Assembly: GCA_003552275.1 (NCBI GenBank) | Contig: PUKL01000106.1 | Coordinates: 1-22,764 of the forward strand | Direction of reading: 5' to 3' | DNA: 22,764 nucleotides | From: Mollicutes bacterium | GTDB lineage: Bacteria > Bacillota_I > Bacilli_A > Izemoplasmatales > Izemoplasmataceae | Shown: positions 6,443 to 15,018 of the stretch, in pieces | Numbering within the stretch: the stretch's first letter is position 1 | Layout: each line of letters opens with the position of its first letter | The notes under the pieces: model-generated | What the model saw: only the letters and a program-made list of their open reading frames with translations | Databases searched by the model: none | What the model was told of the DNA's origin: nothing | Made by a program: the position numbers and the translations under genes

Positions 6443-7300
6443 TCATGCTTTTTTGACGATCCAACCGATGGCGATGGTGCCCGGACCGGCATGGGCGCCG
6501 ACGACCGGCGTCAAGGGATAGTCTTTCACTTCCTTGAGTTCGGGACGACGTTCGAGCAGGCCTTGGCGGACCTCTTCGAGGACGTCGTGGGCATTCGCAT
6601 GGGCGATGAAGACCTCGAGGTCCTTCTCCGTCCTTTCGGCCGCGAACTTGTCCAGCATCCGCTGCATGGCCTTCTTTCTCGTCCGGATCTTCTCGACGGG
6701 CTCGATCTTGCCTTCACGCGAGAGATGGAGCATGGGTTTGACCTTCAAAAGCGACCCCACGAAACCTTGGGCCCCGGAGAGACGGCCGTTCTTGACGAGA
6801 TATTTCAGGGTGTCGACCGAGACAAGGATGCCGTGGTGTTCACGGATCCAGACCAGTTCGTCGATGATTTCGGTGACCTTCTTGCCCTGTTTGGCCATCT
6901 CGGCGGCACGCAGGGTCATATAGGCCTGCGGATAGGAGACCGACAACGAATCGAAGACATGGACGTTCACCCCGCTGATCATGGTCGAAGCGATCTTCGC
7001 CCCTTCGTATGTGCCCGAGAGTCCGCTCGAGATGGTGATGAAGATGATGTCGGTGAACCCTTCTTCTTTCATCTTCTCATAGTGTTCGAGAATGACGCCC
7101 GTCGCCGCTTGCGCCGTGGTCGGATGGAGCTCCGGCTTCTCGACCAGCATCTTGTAGAAGTCTTCCGCCTTGATGTCGACGAAATCCTCGTATTCTTCGT
7201 CGCCGAAGATGAGGGTGGAACGGATCATGCGGATATCATAGTCATGTTTGAGATAGTCTATCCCCGAGTTGCCACAAGCGATGATTCCGATTTTACTCAT
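6443..7300 (-). CDS. DegV/FakB family fatty-acid-binding protein (2)
   Basis: A 285-residue DegV paralogue of the first copy. It has the ligand-contact blocks HPTTAQ (59-64), TISSGLSGTYEG (89-100), KNGRLSGAQGFVG (170-182) and GAHAGPGTIAIG (268-279). T61, S91/S92 and H270 are the predicted fatty-acid carboxylate contacts. The two copies differ clearly outside these blocks, as expected of FakB paralogues with different acyl preferences (for example saturated versus unsaturated in Staphylococcus). The ATG at 7300 is preceded by GGGAGG; the longer frame to 7339 would begin inside the promoter. Its promoter carries a TTTGA-N3-TCAAA palindrome, so it is probably controlled by the adjacent FabT-like regulator. 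Confidence 0.93.
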   Translation of the reverse strand: MSKIGIIACGNSGIDYLKHDYDIRMIRSTLIFGDEEYEDFVDIKAEDFYKMLVEKPELHPTTAQAATGVILEHYEKMKEEGFTDIIFITISSGLSGTYEGAKIASTMISGVNVHVFDSLSVSYPQAYMTLRAAEMAKQGKKVTEIIDELVWIREHHGILVSVDTLKYLVKNGRLSGAQGFVGSLLKVKPMLHLSREGKIEPVEKIRTRKKAMQRMLDKFAAERTEKDLEVFIAHANAHDVLEEVRQGLLERRPELKEVKDYPLTPVVGAHAGPGTIAIGWIVKKA

Positions 7301-7317
7301 AAGAGCCTCCCATTTGT

Positions 7318-7330
7318 TTTGATAGTCAAA
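7318..7330. promoter_or_regulatory. FabT-like operator palindrome
   Basis: TTTGA-TAG-TCAAA is a perfect inverted repeat of two 5-base arms with a 3-base centre. It has the form described for FabT boxes in lactic acid bacteria. It lies immediately downstream of, and by one base within, the -10 of degV 2, centred on the expected transcription start, an ideal place for repression. Confidence 0.62.
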
Positions 7331-7358
7331 GTTTATCAAGAAAACGGCGCGGTGTCAA
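7330..7358 (-). promoter_or_regulatory. Promoter of degV 2
   Basis: On the minus strand a consensus TTGACA (7353-7358) is followed after 17 bases by TAAACT (7330-7335). Transcription should begin near 7323, inside the palindrome. Confidence 0.72.
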
Positions 7359-7374
7359 TGAAAAAGGGGCGAAT

Positions 7375-7689
7375 TCAGGGGCTTTTTCGCGATTCAATGG
7401 TGTGTTCTTGTTCCTTCCCGCAGTAGGGACAAATCTCATCTTCGGGATAGAGCGGCGCCTCACAGTCTTGGCAGGGTCGCATGCGCGCTTTTCGCTTTTC
7501 CTCTTCTTTCTTGATCCTGAGGAGGCCGCCCGTGATCTCCGCCGCAAAAAAGAGCGCGGAGAAAAGGATGATGCCGACAAGCAAAAACACCACGTTGAGA
7601 CTCTCCGTGAGAAAAGAAAGCGCCACAAAAAGCGTCCCGGCGACGACCGCCAGCAAAAACAAAAGAACCGAGAGGCGCGACTTGAACAT
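7375..7689 (-). CDS. Small membrane protein with C-terminal zinc ribbon
   Basis: A 104-residue protein of unknown function. Two hydrophobic helices (about 7-27 and 32-57) are followed by a charged helix rich in K and E, then a rubredoxin-like knuckle pair: CQDC (C73, C76) and CPYC (C87, C90), consistent with one zinc site in the cytoplasm. It is the last gene of a six-gene minus-strand run. Its ATG at 7689 shares one base with the stop of the Smr gene (TGATG), and a TTG one codon earlier is the less likely start. I see no clear terminator after it. Confidence 0.7.
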   Translation of the reverse strand: MFKSRLSVLLFLLAVVAGTLFVALSFLTESLNVVFLLVGIILFSALFFAAEITGGLLRIKKEEEKRKARMRPCQDCEAPLYPEDEICPYCGKEQEHTIESRKSP

Positions 7690-7922
7690 CAATAGAGCTC
7701 CAGGATGGTCTCGCCGCGATTCATGGTGTAGCGGCGACGCTTGATGCGGCGGCTGCGGATGGCGTTCGGGTCCGAGACCATGTCTCTGAGGTTCTCGCCG
7801 CTGCGGTGGCCGTGGATGACCCGGATGGCGGTGACCTCCTCTGAGGCGTCACGGATCACCTTTTCGATGTGTTTTTGGGCATCATAGGCGGTCATGCCGT
7901 GGATGTCGACGACGATTTCCAA
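7689..7922 (-). CDS. Small Smr-domain protein
   Basis: A 77-residue protein that is essentially a stand-alone Smr (small MutS-related) domain. It has DIHGMT at 6-11 and RVIHGHRSGENLR at 34-46, which correspond to the D/L-HG and HGxGxG-type motifs of this nuclease-like fold. A strongly basic tail segment (RSRRIKRRR, 57-65) suggests nucleic-acid binding. Smr domains occur in MutS2 and in ribosome-associated endonucleases. The TTG at 7922 is preferred because CTCCT at 7930-7934 (AGGAG on the coding strand) lies 7 bases upstream; an in-frame TTG at 7937 overlaps the preceding gene. Whether it cleaves RNA or DNA cannot be read from sequence. Confidence 0.78.
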   Translation of the reverse strand: MEIVVDIHGMTAYDAQKHIEKVIRDASEEVTAIRVIHGHRSGENLRDMVSDPNAIRSRRIKRRRYTMNRGETILELY

Positions 7923-7933
7923 AGTATCACTCC

Positions 7934-8992
7934 TCAACTTTTCCGAAACGGGCTCTTGATCAGCGGTTTCGGGATGCGTCCATGTTTTTGGAGATGCTCT
8001 TCCACCATACGGTCTATGGTCTCTCTTCCCTCATCGAGGCGAGCGGAGTCGATGCCGTAGGTGAAAGGGCAACTTTTCAGACAGATGCCGCAATCGGTCC
8101 CATACGCTTGGAACATCTTATAACACTTGTGTTCGTCGAAGACCGGGCGGTCACGGGAGAAAGGCTTTATGGCCTGCGTGGGACAATTCATGAGACAGAG
8201 CGCGCAGCGTTTGCAGAAGTCCTTGATGCTGACGTGCGGCTTCTTCCTCTCGGCGATGGGGGCGTCTGTGAAAACGGCCCCGAGGCGGATGCTCGGCCCA
8301 TGGACCGGATGGACAAGGACATGCAACATCCCCCGTTGGCCGAGATTCGCTCGCTCGGCCAAAGGCACGAGGGGGGCGATGTAGTGGTGTTCCCCCGTGA
8401 AGAGGGCGTTGTGACCCTTTTCCTGCAGGTGGCGGGCCACGGCCGCGCCGGTCTTCGCCACCCGGTAGTAGGCTTCCTTGGTCGCATGGAGCGCTTCGAA
8501 CCGCGGCGCGAACCTTAGAAGCCCCCGATCCATACCGACACAGAAGATGAGAGCACGAGGATAATCCGCACGCACCGGCTCACCATGCTCTTTGGCGGGA
8601 CGGATGCCGTCCACGCCGCCGTGGTGGCTATAGAAGTCGGCCCTTGTGAGCTCCAAAGCAGCCACGTCGCAAGCCCCCGCCGCTTTGGCGAAAGCGAAGA
8701 GCTCTTCCGTGGTCACATCCACTTTCGTTTCTGCGGGGCGCTGGCGGAGGGATTCCTCGTGGAGCCGCACGGCACGGCGGTCGAAATCCTCTATGAGCGG
8801 CAGATGCTTCTTTTTGAAAGCCGCACTCTCGCGCAGATTTTGCAGGAAGTTGTCGCCGCGGAGCGGGTCGTCCTTTTGGCGCCGTTCTTCCTTGTCGCGA
8901 TAATAGGTTTCGTAATTCTTGGTCCCCTTCCGCAAGCGGATGCGGGCAAAGAGAGTGTCTCTTTCATCATAGTCTTTCCAAGTCGAGCGCAC
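7934..8992 (-). CDS. RdhA/QueG-like corrinoid iron-sulfur reductase, cytoplasmic
   Basis: A 352-residue protein with a C-terminal double [4Fe-4S] module. Cluster 1 is CKRCALCLMNCP (C260, C263, C266, C270), and cluster 2 is built from C290, C301, C304 and C308 (CGICLKSCP). Upstream, GQRGMLHVLVHPVHGPSIRL (218-237) and VFTDAPI (240-246) resemble the corrinoid-contact region of epoxyqueuosine reductase (QueG) and reductive dehalogenases (RdhA). The N-terminal FARIRLRKGTKNYETYY pattern (15-31) recalls RdhA-like proteins. There is no Tat signal, so it should be cytoplasmic. The only suitable start is a GTG at 8992 with AAGGGGG 9 bases upstream; it overlaps the upstream gene by 26 bases. The substrate is unknown; family confidence is moderate. 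Confidence 0.72.
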   Translation of the reverse strand: MRSTWKDYDERDTLFARIRLRKGTKNYETYYRDKEERRQKDDPLRGDNFLQNLRESAAFKKKHLPLIEDFDRRAVRLHEESLRQRPAETKVDVTTEELFAFAKAAGACDVAALELTRADFYSHHGGVDGIRPAKEHGEPVRADYPRALIFCVGMDRGLLRFAPRFEALHATKEAYYRVAKTGAAVARHLQEKGHNALFTGEHHYIAPLVPLAERANLGQRGMLHVLVHPVHGPSIRLGAVFTDAPIAERKKPHVSIKDFCKRCALCLMNCPTQAIKPFSRDRPVFDEHKCYKMFQAYGTDCGICLKSCPFTYGIDSARLDEGRETIDRMVEEHLQKHGRIPKPLIKSPFRKS

Positions 8993-9878
8993 CGGAGAAA
9001 TCCCCCTTCGCGACCATCTTCAACAACGTCAATACATGGTTTTGCATCTTTTTGCGGCTTTCAAAGCTCATACCGCCGACATGAGGACTCATGACGACAT
9101 TGTCGAACTCGGCGAGGGGATAGGCGGAAGGCGACGCATCTTCCCCTCGCTTGGGGTAGTTGAACCAGACGTCGCCGGCGAAGCCCGCGAGGATGCCTTC
9201 TCGTAGAGCATCATAGAGAGCTTTCTCGGAGATGACGAGGCCCCTCCCGATGTTGATGAGCCATTTGCCTTGCATCCTGCCGAGGACGGTTTCGTCGAAA
9301 GCGCCTTCGGTGTGTTCGTTCAAGGGGGCGGCGATGACGACGACATCGCTTTTATCGACCAAGGCGGGAAGGTCGGGGACGGTCTTGGCGTCACGATAGT
9401 CCTTGCCGCGGTCGATGACATAGACTTCGACACCGAAAGGACGGACGAGGTCGTGATAGGCGCGACCGATTCGGCCATAGCCGTAGAGGCCGACCCGTTT
9501 CCCATACAGAGAGGTCCACCTTCTGCCGGTGAGGAAACTCCGTTTCGACCAATGCCCCCTAGTGAGGTTTTGGTGATAGGGGATGATGCCGCCTAAAAGG
9601 GCGAGGGTCAACTGTAGGGCCCTCTCCGCCACATAGGGGGCATGGACGGTGGTGTTGAAGAGCATCAGCCCCTTCTTCTTCATGAAATCGATGTCGACCC
9701 CGGTGTGTGAGGTGAAGGGGATGATCACACCGCGGAGGCCTTCATGATAGTCCGCTTCCGTGAATCTCCCCTGGATGAGCCAATGGGCTTCTTCTTTCGT
9801 TTTCGCCATCTCGATGCCCTCGGGGAGATGTTCTTGCAAGAATGTTCGGTATTCCTCGTAGGGAGTGTGGACTTTCAT
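8967..9878 (-). CDS. D-2-hydroxyacid dehydrogenase family protein (FDH-like C-terminal region)
   Basis: A 303-residue NAD(P)-dependent oxidoreductase-like protein. The Rossmann motif GLYGYGRIG (130-138) with an acidic residue at the end of the next strand (D156) suggests NAD preference. INIGRGLVISEKAL (208-221) supplies the catalytic Arg (R212) and SPHVGGMS (264-271) the catalytic His (H266). The segment AGDVWFNYP (234-242) replaces the usual LDVFE-x-EP and resembles the GDVWF segment of NAD-dependent formate dehydrogenases, which use Gln there; here Asn occupies the nearby position. The ATG at 9878 has AAAGGA about 8 bases upstream; an ATG at 9887 overlapping the previous stop (ATGA) is an alternative. 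The substrate is not predictable. Confidence 0.85.
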   Translation of the reverse strand: MKVHTPYEEYRTFLQEHLPEGIEMAKTKEEAHWLIQGRFTEADYHEGLRGVIIPFTSHTGVDIDFMKKKGLMLFNTTVHAPYVAERALQLTLALLGGIIPYHQNLTRGHWSKRSFLTGRRWTSLYGKRVGLYGYGRIGRAYHDLVRPFGVEVYVIDRGKDYRDAKTVPDLPALVDKSDVVVIAAPLNEHTEGAFDETVLGRMQGKWLINIGRGLVISEKALYDALREGILAGFAGDVWFNYPKRGEDASPSAYPLAEFDNVVMSPHVGGMSFESRKKMQNHVLTLLKMVAKGDFSGALDLERL

Positions 9879-9883
9879 GCCTA

Positions 9884-10543
9884 TCATCCTTTCTGCAGCA
9901 CGACGATCTTCTCTCGATCGGTGTGGCGCAAACGAAGCTCCGTCCTTTTCGCCAACACGCGAAAAGCCTCTGCGGTGAAAAAGCCGATATGGGAGACGTC
10001 CCTGCGGTACCACCACGTGAGAAAATCTTCGTCCTTCGGCGGGCGGAACTTGGTCATGACGGCGAGGATGCCCCCCTTTTCCAAGCGGGCCGCGAGTCGT
10101 TTCGTCTCCTCTAGGGGATGTGCCAAGTGTTCATAGACCTCGGTGGCGGTGATGACTCCGTAGGTCTCGGTGAACACGCTCCGGTCGGGATAGTAGTAAG
10201 GGTCGTAGCGACGTACGGAAAAGCCCCTCCGGAGGAGGAGCTCATACAGGACCGGTCCGGGACCGCAACCGAAATCCAAAGCGTGGGAAGGCGCATGGAA
10301 GGGATGGACGGCCCGGTCGAGAAAGTCCTCCAGCATACGGACATAGCCTTCATTCTCCATCGTGTTCTCATGGGTGTCGTAGACCGCCTTCTCGGCGGCG
10401 GGTTCGGGATGAAAACACGCCTTCTTGCGCGTATAACCGCACTCGGGGCAAACGTCATAGGCGATGTTCAACGCTTCATCCGACAACGATCGGGTCGCGC
10501 TCTTACAGATGATACAATCAGCGGAAGGTCTTTTTGAACTCAT
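9884..10543 (-). CDS. Zinc-ribbon class I SAM-dependent methyltransferase
   Basis: A 219-residue protein. An N-terminal zinc knuckle pair (C10-x2-C13 and C32-x2-C35) precedes a Rossmann methyltransferase fold. Motif I is ALDFGCGPGP (88-97), the acidic end of the second strand is around YDPYYYPD (113-120), and motif IV-like EVYEHLAHP (135-143) follows. This architecture occurs in uncharacterised methyltransferases often placed with metabolic genes; the acceptor cannot be named. The ATG at 10543 overlaps the upstream gene by 26 bases and lacks a good ribosome site, so translation is probably coupled. The stop lies between the two candidate starts of the dehydrogenase gene. Confidence 0.85.
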   Translation of the reverse strand: MSSKRPSADCIICKSATRSLSDEALNIAYDVCPECGYTRKKACFHPEPAAEKAVYDTHENTMENEGYVRMLEDFLDRAVHPFHAPSHALDFGCGPGPVLYELLLRRGFSVRRYDPYYYPDRSVFTETYGVITATEVYEHLAHPLEETKRLAARLEKGGILAVMTKFRPPKDEDFLTWWYRRDVSHIGFFTAEAFRVLAKRTELRLRHTDREKIVVLQKG

Positions 10544-11012
10544 GGATGAACTGGTCCAATCCCACCATCAAGAACAGGTAGAGTTTTTCCTCTTCTTCGC
10601 CGCGCACATCGATCGCGAAGGCATCACCGAAAGGGAAGACCTGCTTGGATATTTGCGCGAGCAACCTCTCGCCCTTTTTCAAAGCGAACTCGTGTTGGTA
10701 GAACGAACCCTCGAGGTCCAATGATTCCTCCCCCACATACACGGTGAACTTGGGACGGAAGAAACCGTACGTCCTCCTGATCCGGGCGACGACACGATCG
10801 TCGGCGGTCTTGATTTCATAGTTTCGGACGAACCCGAGCGTGAAACGCTTGGTCATCCTGAAGATCGTCTTGTCCTCGGTGTCGGTCATCTCGAGTCGTT
10901 TGAGCCGCAGGAAAAAACGCCCTTTCACTTTGAACAGGGTGTCCTGGTTGAAGTCGCGAATGAGAAAATCCTTCTTTTTCGCAAAATGCGAAGGGTTGAT
11001 ATAGTATTCCAA
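10518..11012 (-). CDS. YxjI/LURP-one-like (tubby-type barrel) protein
   Basis: A 164-residue protein resembling the LURP-one-related/YxjI family. It is a string of short beta strands with a motif series like FLIRDFNQDTLFKVKG, LRLKRLEMTD and KFTVYVGE, as expected for a tubby-like 12-strand barrel with a central helix. Bacterial members have no agreed function; eukaryotic relatives include phospholipid scramblases. The start is taken as TTG at 11012, because AGGAGG (11020-11025) lies 7 bases upstream; an in-frame TTG at 11048 would place the ribosome site inside the gene. It is the first gene of the six-gene run. Confidence 0.7.
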   Translation of the reverse strand: MEYYINPSHFAKKKDFLIRDFNQDTLFKVKGRFFLRLKRLEMTDTEDKTIFRMTKRFTLGFVRNYEIKTADDRVVARIRRTYGFFRPKFTVYVGEESLDLEGSFYQHEFALKKGERLLAQISKQVFPFGDAFAIDVRGEEEEKLYLFLMVGLDQFIHEFKKTFR

Positions 11013-11053
11013 ATTGAAGCCTCCTAACAACGGCTTTCCCTTCCTCAACCTTC

Positions 11054-11059
11054 ATTATA
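11054..11059 (-). promoter_or_regulatory. -10 element of the six-gene minus-strand operon
   Basis: A perfect TATAAT on the minus strand, 41 bases before the TTG start of the YxjI-like gene. The sequence TTTATT 17 bases further upstream (11077-11082) is a weak -35. Confidence 0.6.
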
Positions 11060-11136
11060 CGACAAAGGCCCGTAATAATAAAGCGGAGCGAAAGCATTTC
11101 GCGCTTCGCGAAAAACGGATGGAATCGAAACACCCC

Positions 11137-11149
11137 GTTTGCATCAAAC
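11137..11149. promoter_or_regulatory. Inverted repeat over the photolyase -35
   Basis: GTTTG-CAT-CAAAC is a perfect palindrome of 5-base arms covering the -35 hexamer of the photolyase promoter. Its spacing differs from the degV operator, so it is probably a site for a different regulator, or chance. Confidence 0.35.
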
Positions 11150-11168
11150 AAGGGCCTTGACGTATAAT
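11139..11168 (+). promoter_or_regulatory. Promoter of the photolyase gene
   Basis: TTGCAT (11139-11144), an 18-base spacer and TATAAT (11163-11168); the start codon is 60 bases downstream. It diverges from the YxjI-like operon promoter about 80 bases away. Confidence 0.7.
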
Positions 11169-11227
11169 GGGCTTGAGAACCGAAAGCGTCGACCTTTCCC
11201 CCGCCACGTCAATCATAGGAGTCCCAG

Positions 11228-12601
11228 ATGCATCCGCAAAGATTGAAGAACCGGCTCGATCATCCCTTGAAGAAGGACGGCTCCCACGTCCTCTATTGGA
11301 TGCAGCAGTCCCAACGCACCGAGAACAACTTCGCCCTCGCCCACGCCGCGAAAGCGGCCAACGCCCTGAACGTCCCCCTCCGGGTCGTCTTTTGCGTCGC
11401 GGAGCGGTTCCTCGATGCCAACGCACGCCATTACGCGTTCCTCTTGGAAGGCTTGAAGTCACTCGCCGCCTCGTTCAAACGGATGGGCGCCGAATTCCTT
11501 GTGGAGATCGGCACTTTCGAGGATGTGGTGGTGCCCCATATGGAAAAAGCCGCCCTCTTCGTCATGGACAAGGCCTATCTAAGACACTTGCGAGCCGTTC
11601 GCGATAGTCTCTGCGAACGAGCCGACAGCTTCTCGTTGCGGACGGACGAGGTCGAATCGGAACTCATCGTCCCCGTGGAAGTCGCCAGCGACAAGGTCGA
11701 ATACGCCGCGAGAACGATCAGACCGAAAATCCTCAAACGCCTCGAAACATTCACCGAAGAGGCCCATCTGCCTACTTTGCGCATCAAGAAAGCGTTCGAC
11801 CCCGGTCTTGTCGAGGCGCCGATGGAAGATGTCATCAAGAAGTTGTCCATCGACAAGACCATGAAGAAGAGCTTCTACTACCACGGCGGTGAACACGAGG
11901 CCAAACGGATGTTGGCGGAATTCGTCGAAGAACGTCTTGCGGACTATCACAGGAGTTCCGACCCCGGTGAAGACTTCACGAGCAAGCTTTCGCCCTATCT
12001 CCATTTCGGCCACATCGCGCCGCTCACCATCTATCAAGCCGTCGAGGAGAGACTCGCCGAACGCGATGTCCCGCCCCATGCGGCCGAAGCGTTCCTCGAA
12101 CAGCTCATCGTGCGGAGAGGTCTCGCTTTCAACTTCGTCTACTTCCACGAAGGTTATGACGAATTCGAAAAAATGACGCTGCCATGGGCCTATGAGACCA
12201 TGGAGCGCCATCTCGACGATGAAAGGGAACACCTCTACACACTTACCGACTACGAGAAAGAAAAAGACGAAACGCATGACGAGTATTTCAACGCCGCCAT
12301 GCGCGAGATGAAACGGACCGGACACATGCACAACACCTTGCGGATGTATTGGGCCAAACAGATCATCCGTTGGAGCGCCGACTACAAGGAGGCCTACGAG
12401 ACGATCCTCCACCTCAACAACAAATACCTCCTCGACGGACGCGACCCGAACACGTATGCCTCCGTCGCCTGGTGTTTCGGCCGGCACGACCAAGGCTTCG
12501 AGGAGCGCCCCGTCTACGGCAAGCTCCGCCCGATGGTGGCGCGGGGTCTTGAAAGGAAGTTCGACATCGAGAGATACGTCGCCTATGTGAAACGGTTGTG
12601 A
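11228..12601 (+). CDS. phr: Class II CPD DNA photolyase
   Basis: A flavoenzyme that splits UV-induced cyclobutane pyrimidine dimers using light. The 457-residue length fits the family. Class II hallmarks are YWMQQSQRTENNFAL (23-37) near the N terminus and, near the C terminus, MHNTLRMYWAKQIIRW (367-382) and LNNKYLLDGRDPNTYA (396-411). WCFGRHDQGF (415-424) completes the block that holds FAD and the class II electron-transfer tryptophans. An N-terminal Rossmann antenna domain precedes the helical FAD domain. The ATG at 11228 follows AGGAG with 6-base spacing. It is alone in its unit and ends 2 bases before the convergent ABC gene. Photolyase implies that this organism, or its recent ancestors, saw light. 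Confidence 0.96.
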   Translation: MHPQRLKNRLDHPLKKDGSHVLYWMQQSQRTENNFALAHAAKAANALNVPLRVVFCVAERFLDANARHYAFLLEGLKSLAASFKRMGAEFLVEIGTFEDVVVPHMEKAALFVMDKAYLRHLRAVRDSLCERADSFSLRTDEVESELIVPVEVASDKVEYAARTIRPKILKRLETFTEEAHLPTLRIKKAFDPGLVEAPMEDVIKKLSIDKTMKKSFYYHGGEHEAKRMLAEFVEERLADYHRSSDPGEDFTSKLSPYLHFGHIAPLTIYQAVEERLAERDVPPHAAEAFLEQLIVRRGLAFNFVYFHEGYDEFEKMTLPWAYETMERHLDDEREHLYTLTDYEKEKDETHDEYFNAAMREMKRTGHMHNTLRMYWAKQIIRWSADYKEAYETILHLNNKYLLDGRDPNTYASVAWCFGRHDQGFEERPVYGKLRPMVARGLERKFDIERYVAYVKRL

Positions 12602-12603
12602 CC

Positions 12604-15014
<2,411 letters not shown>

Positions 15015-15018
<4 letters not shown>

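Noticed and set aside
6428..7426. Plus-strand open frame opposite degV 2
   Set aside because: Antisense to a canonical DegV gene and crossing its promoter; no domain recognised.
11228..12601. Cryptochrome or class I photolyase
   Set aside because: The N-terminal YWMQQSQR and C-terminal MHNTLRMYWAKQ blocks are those of class II CPD photolyases.
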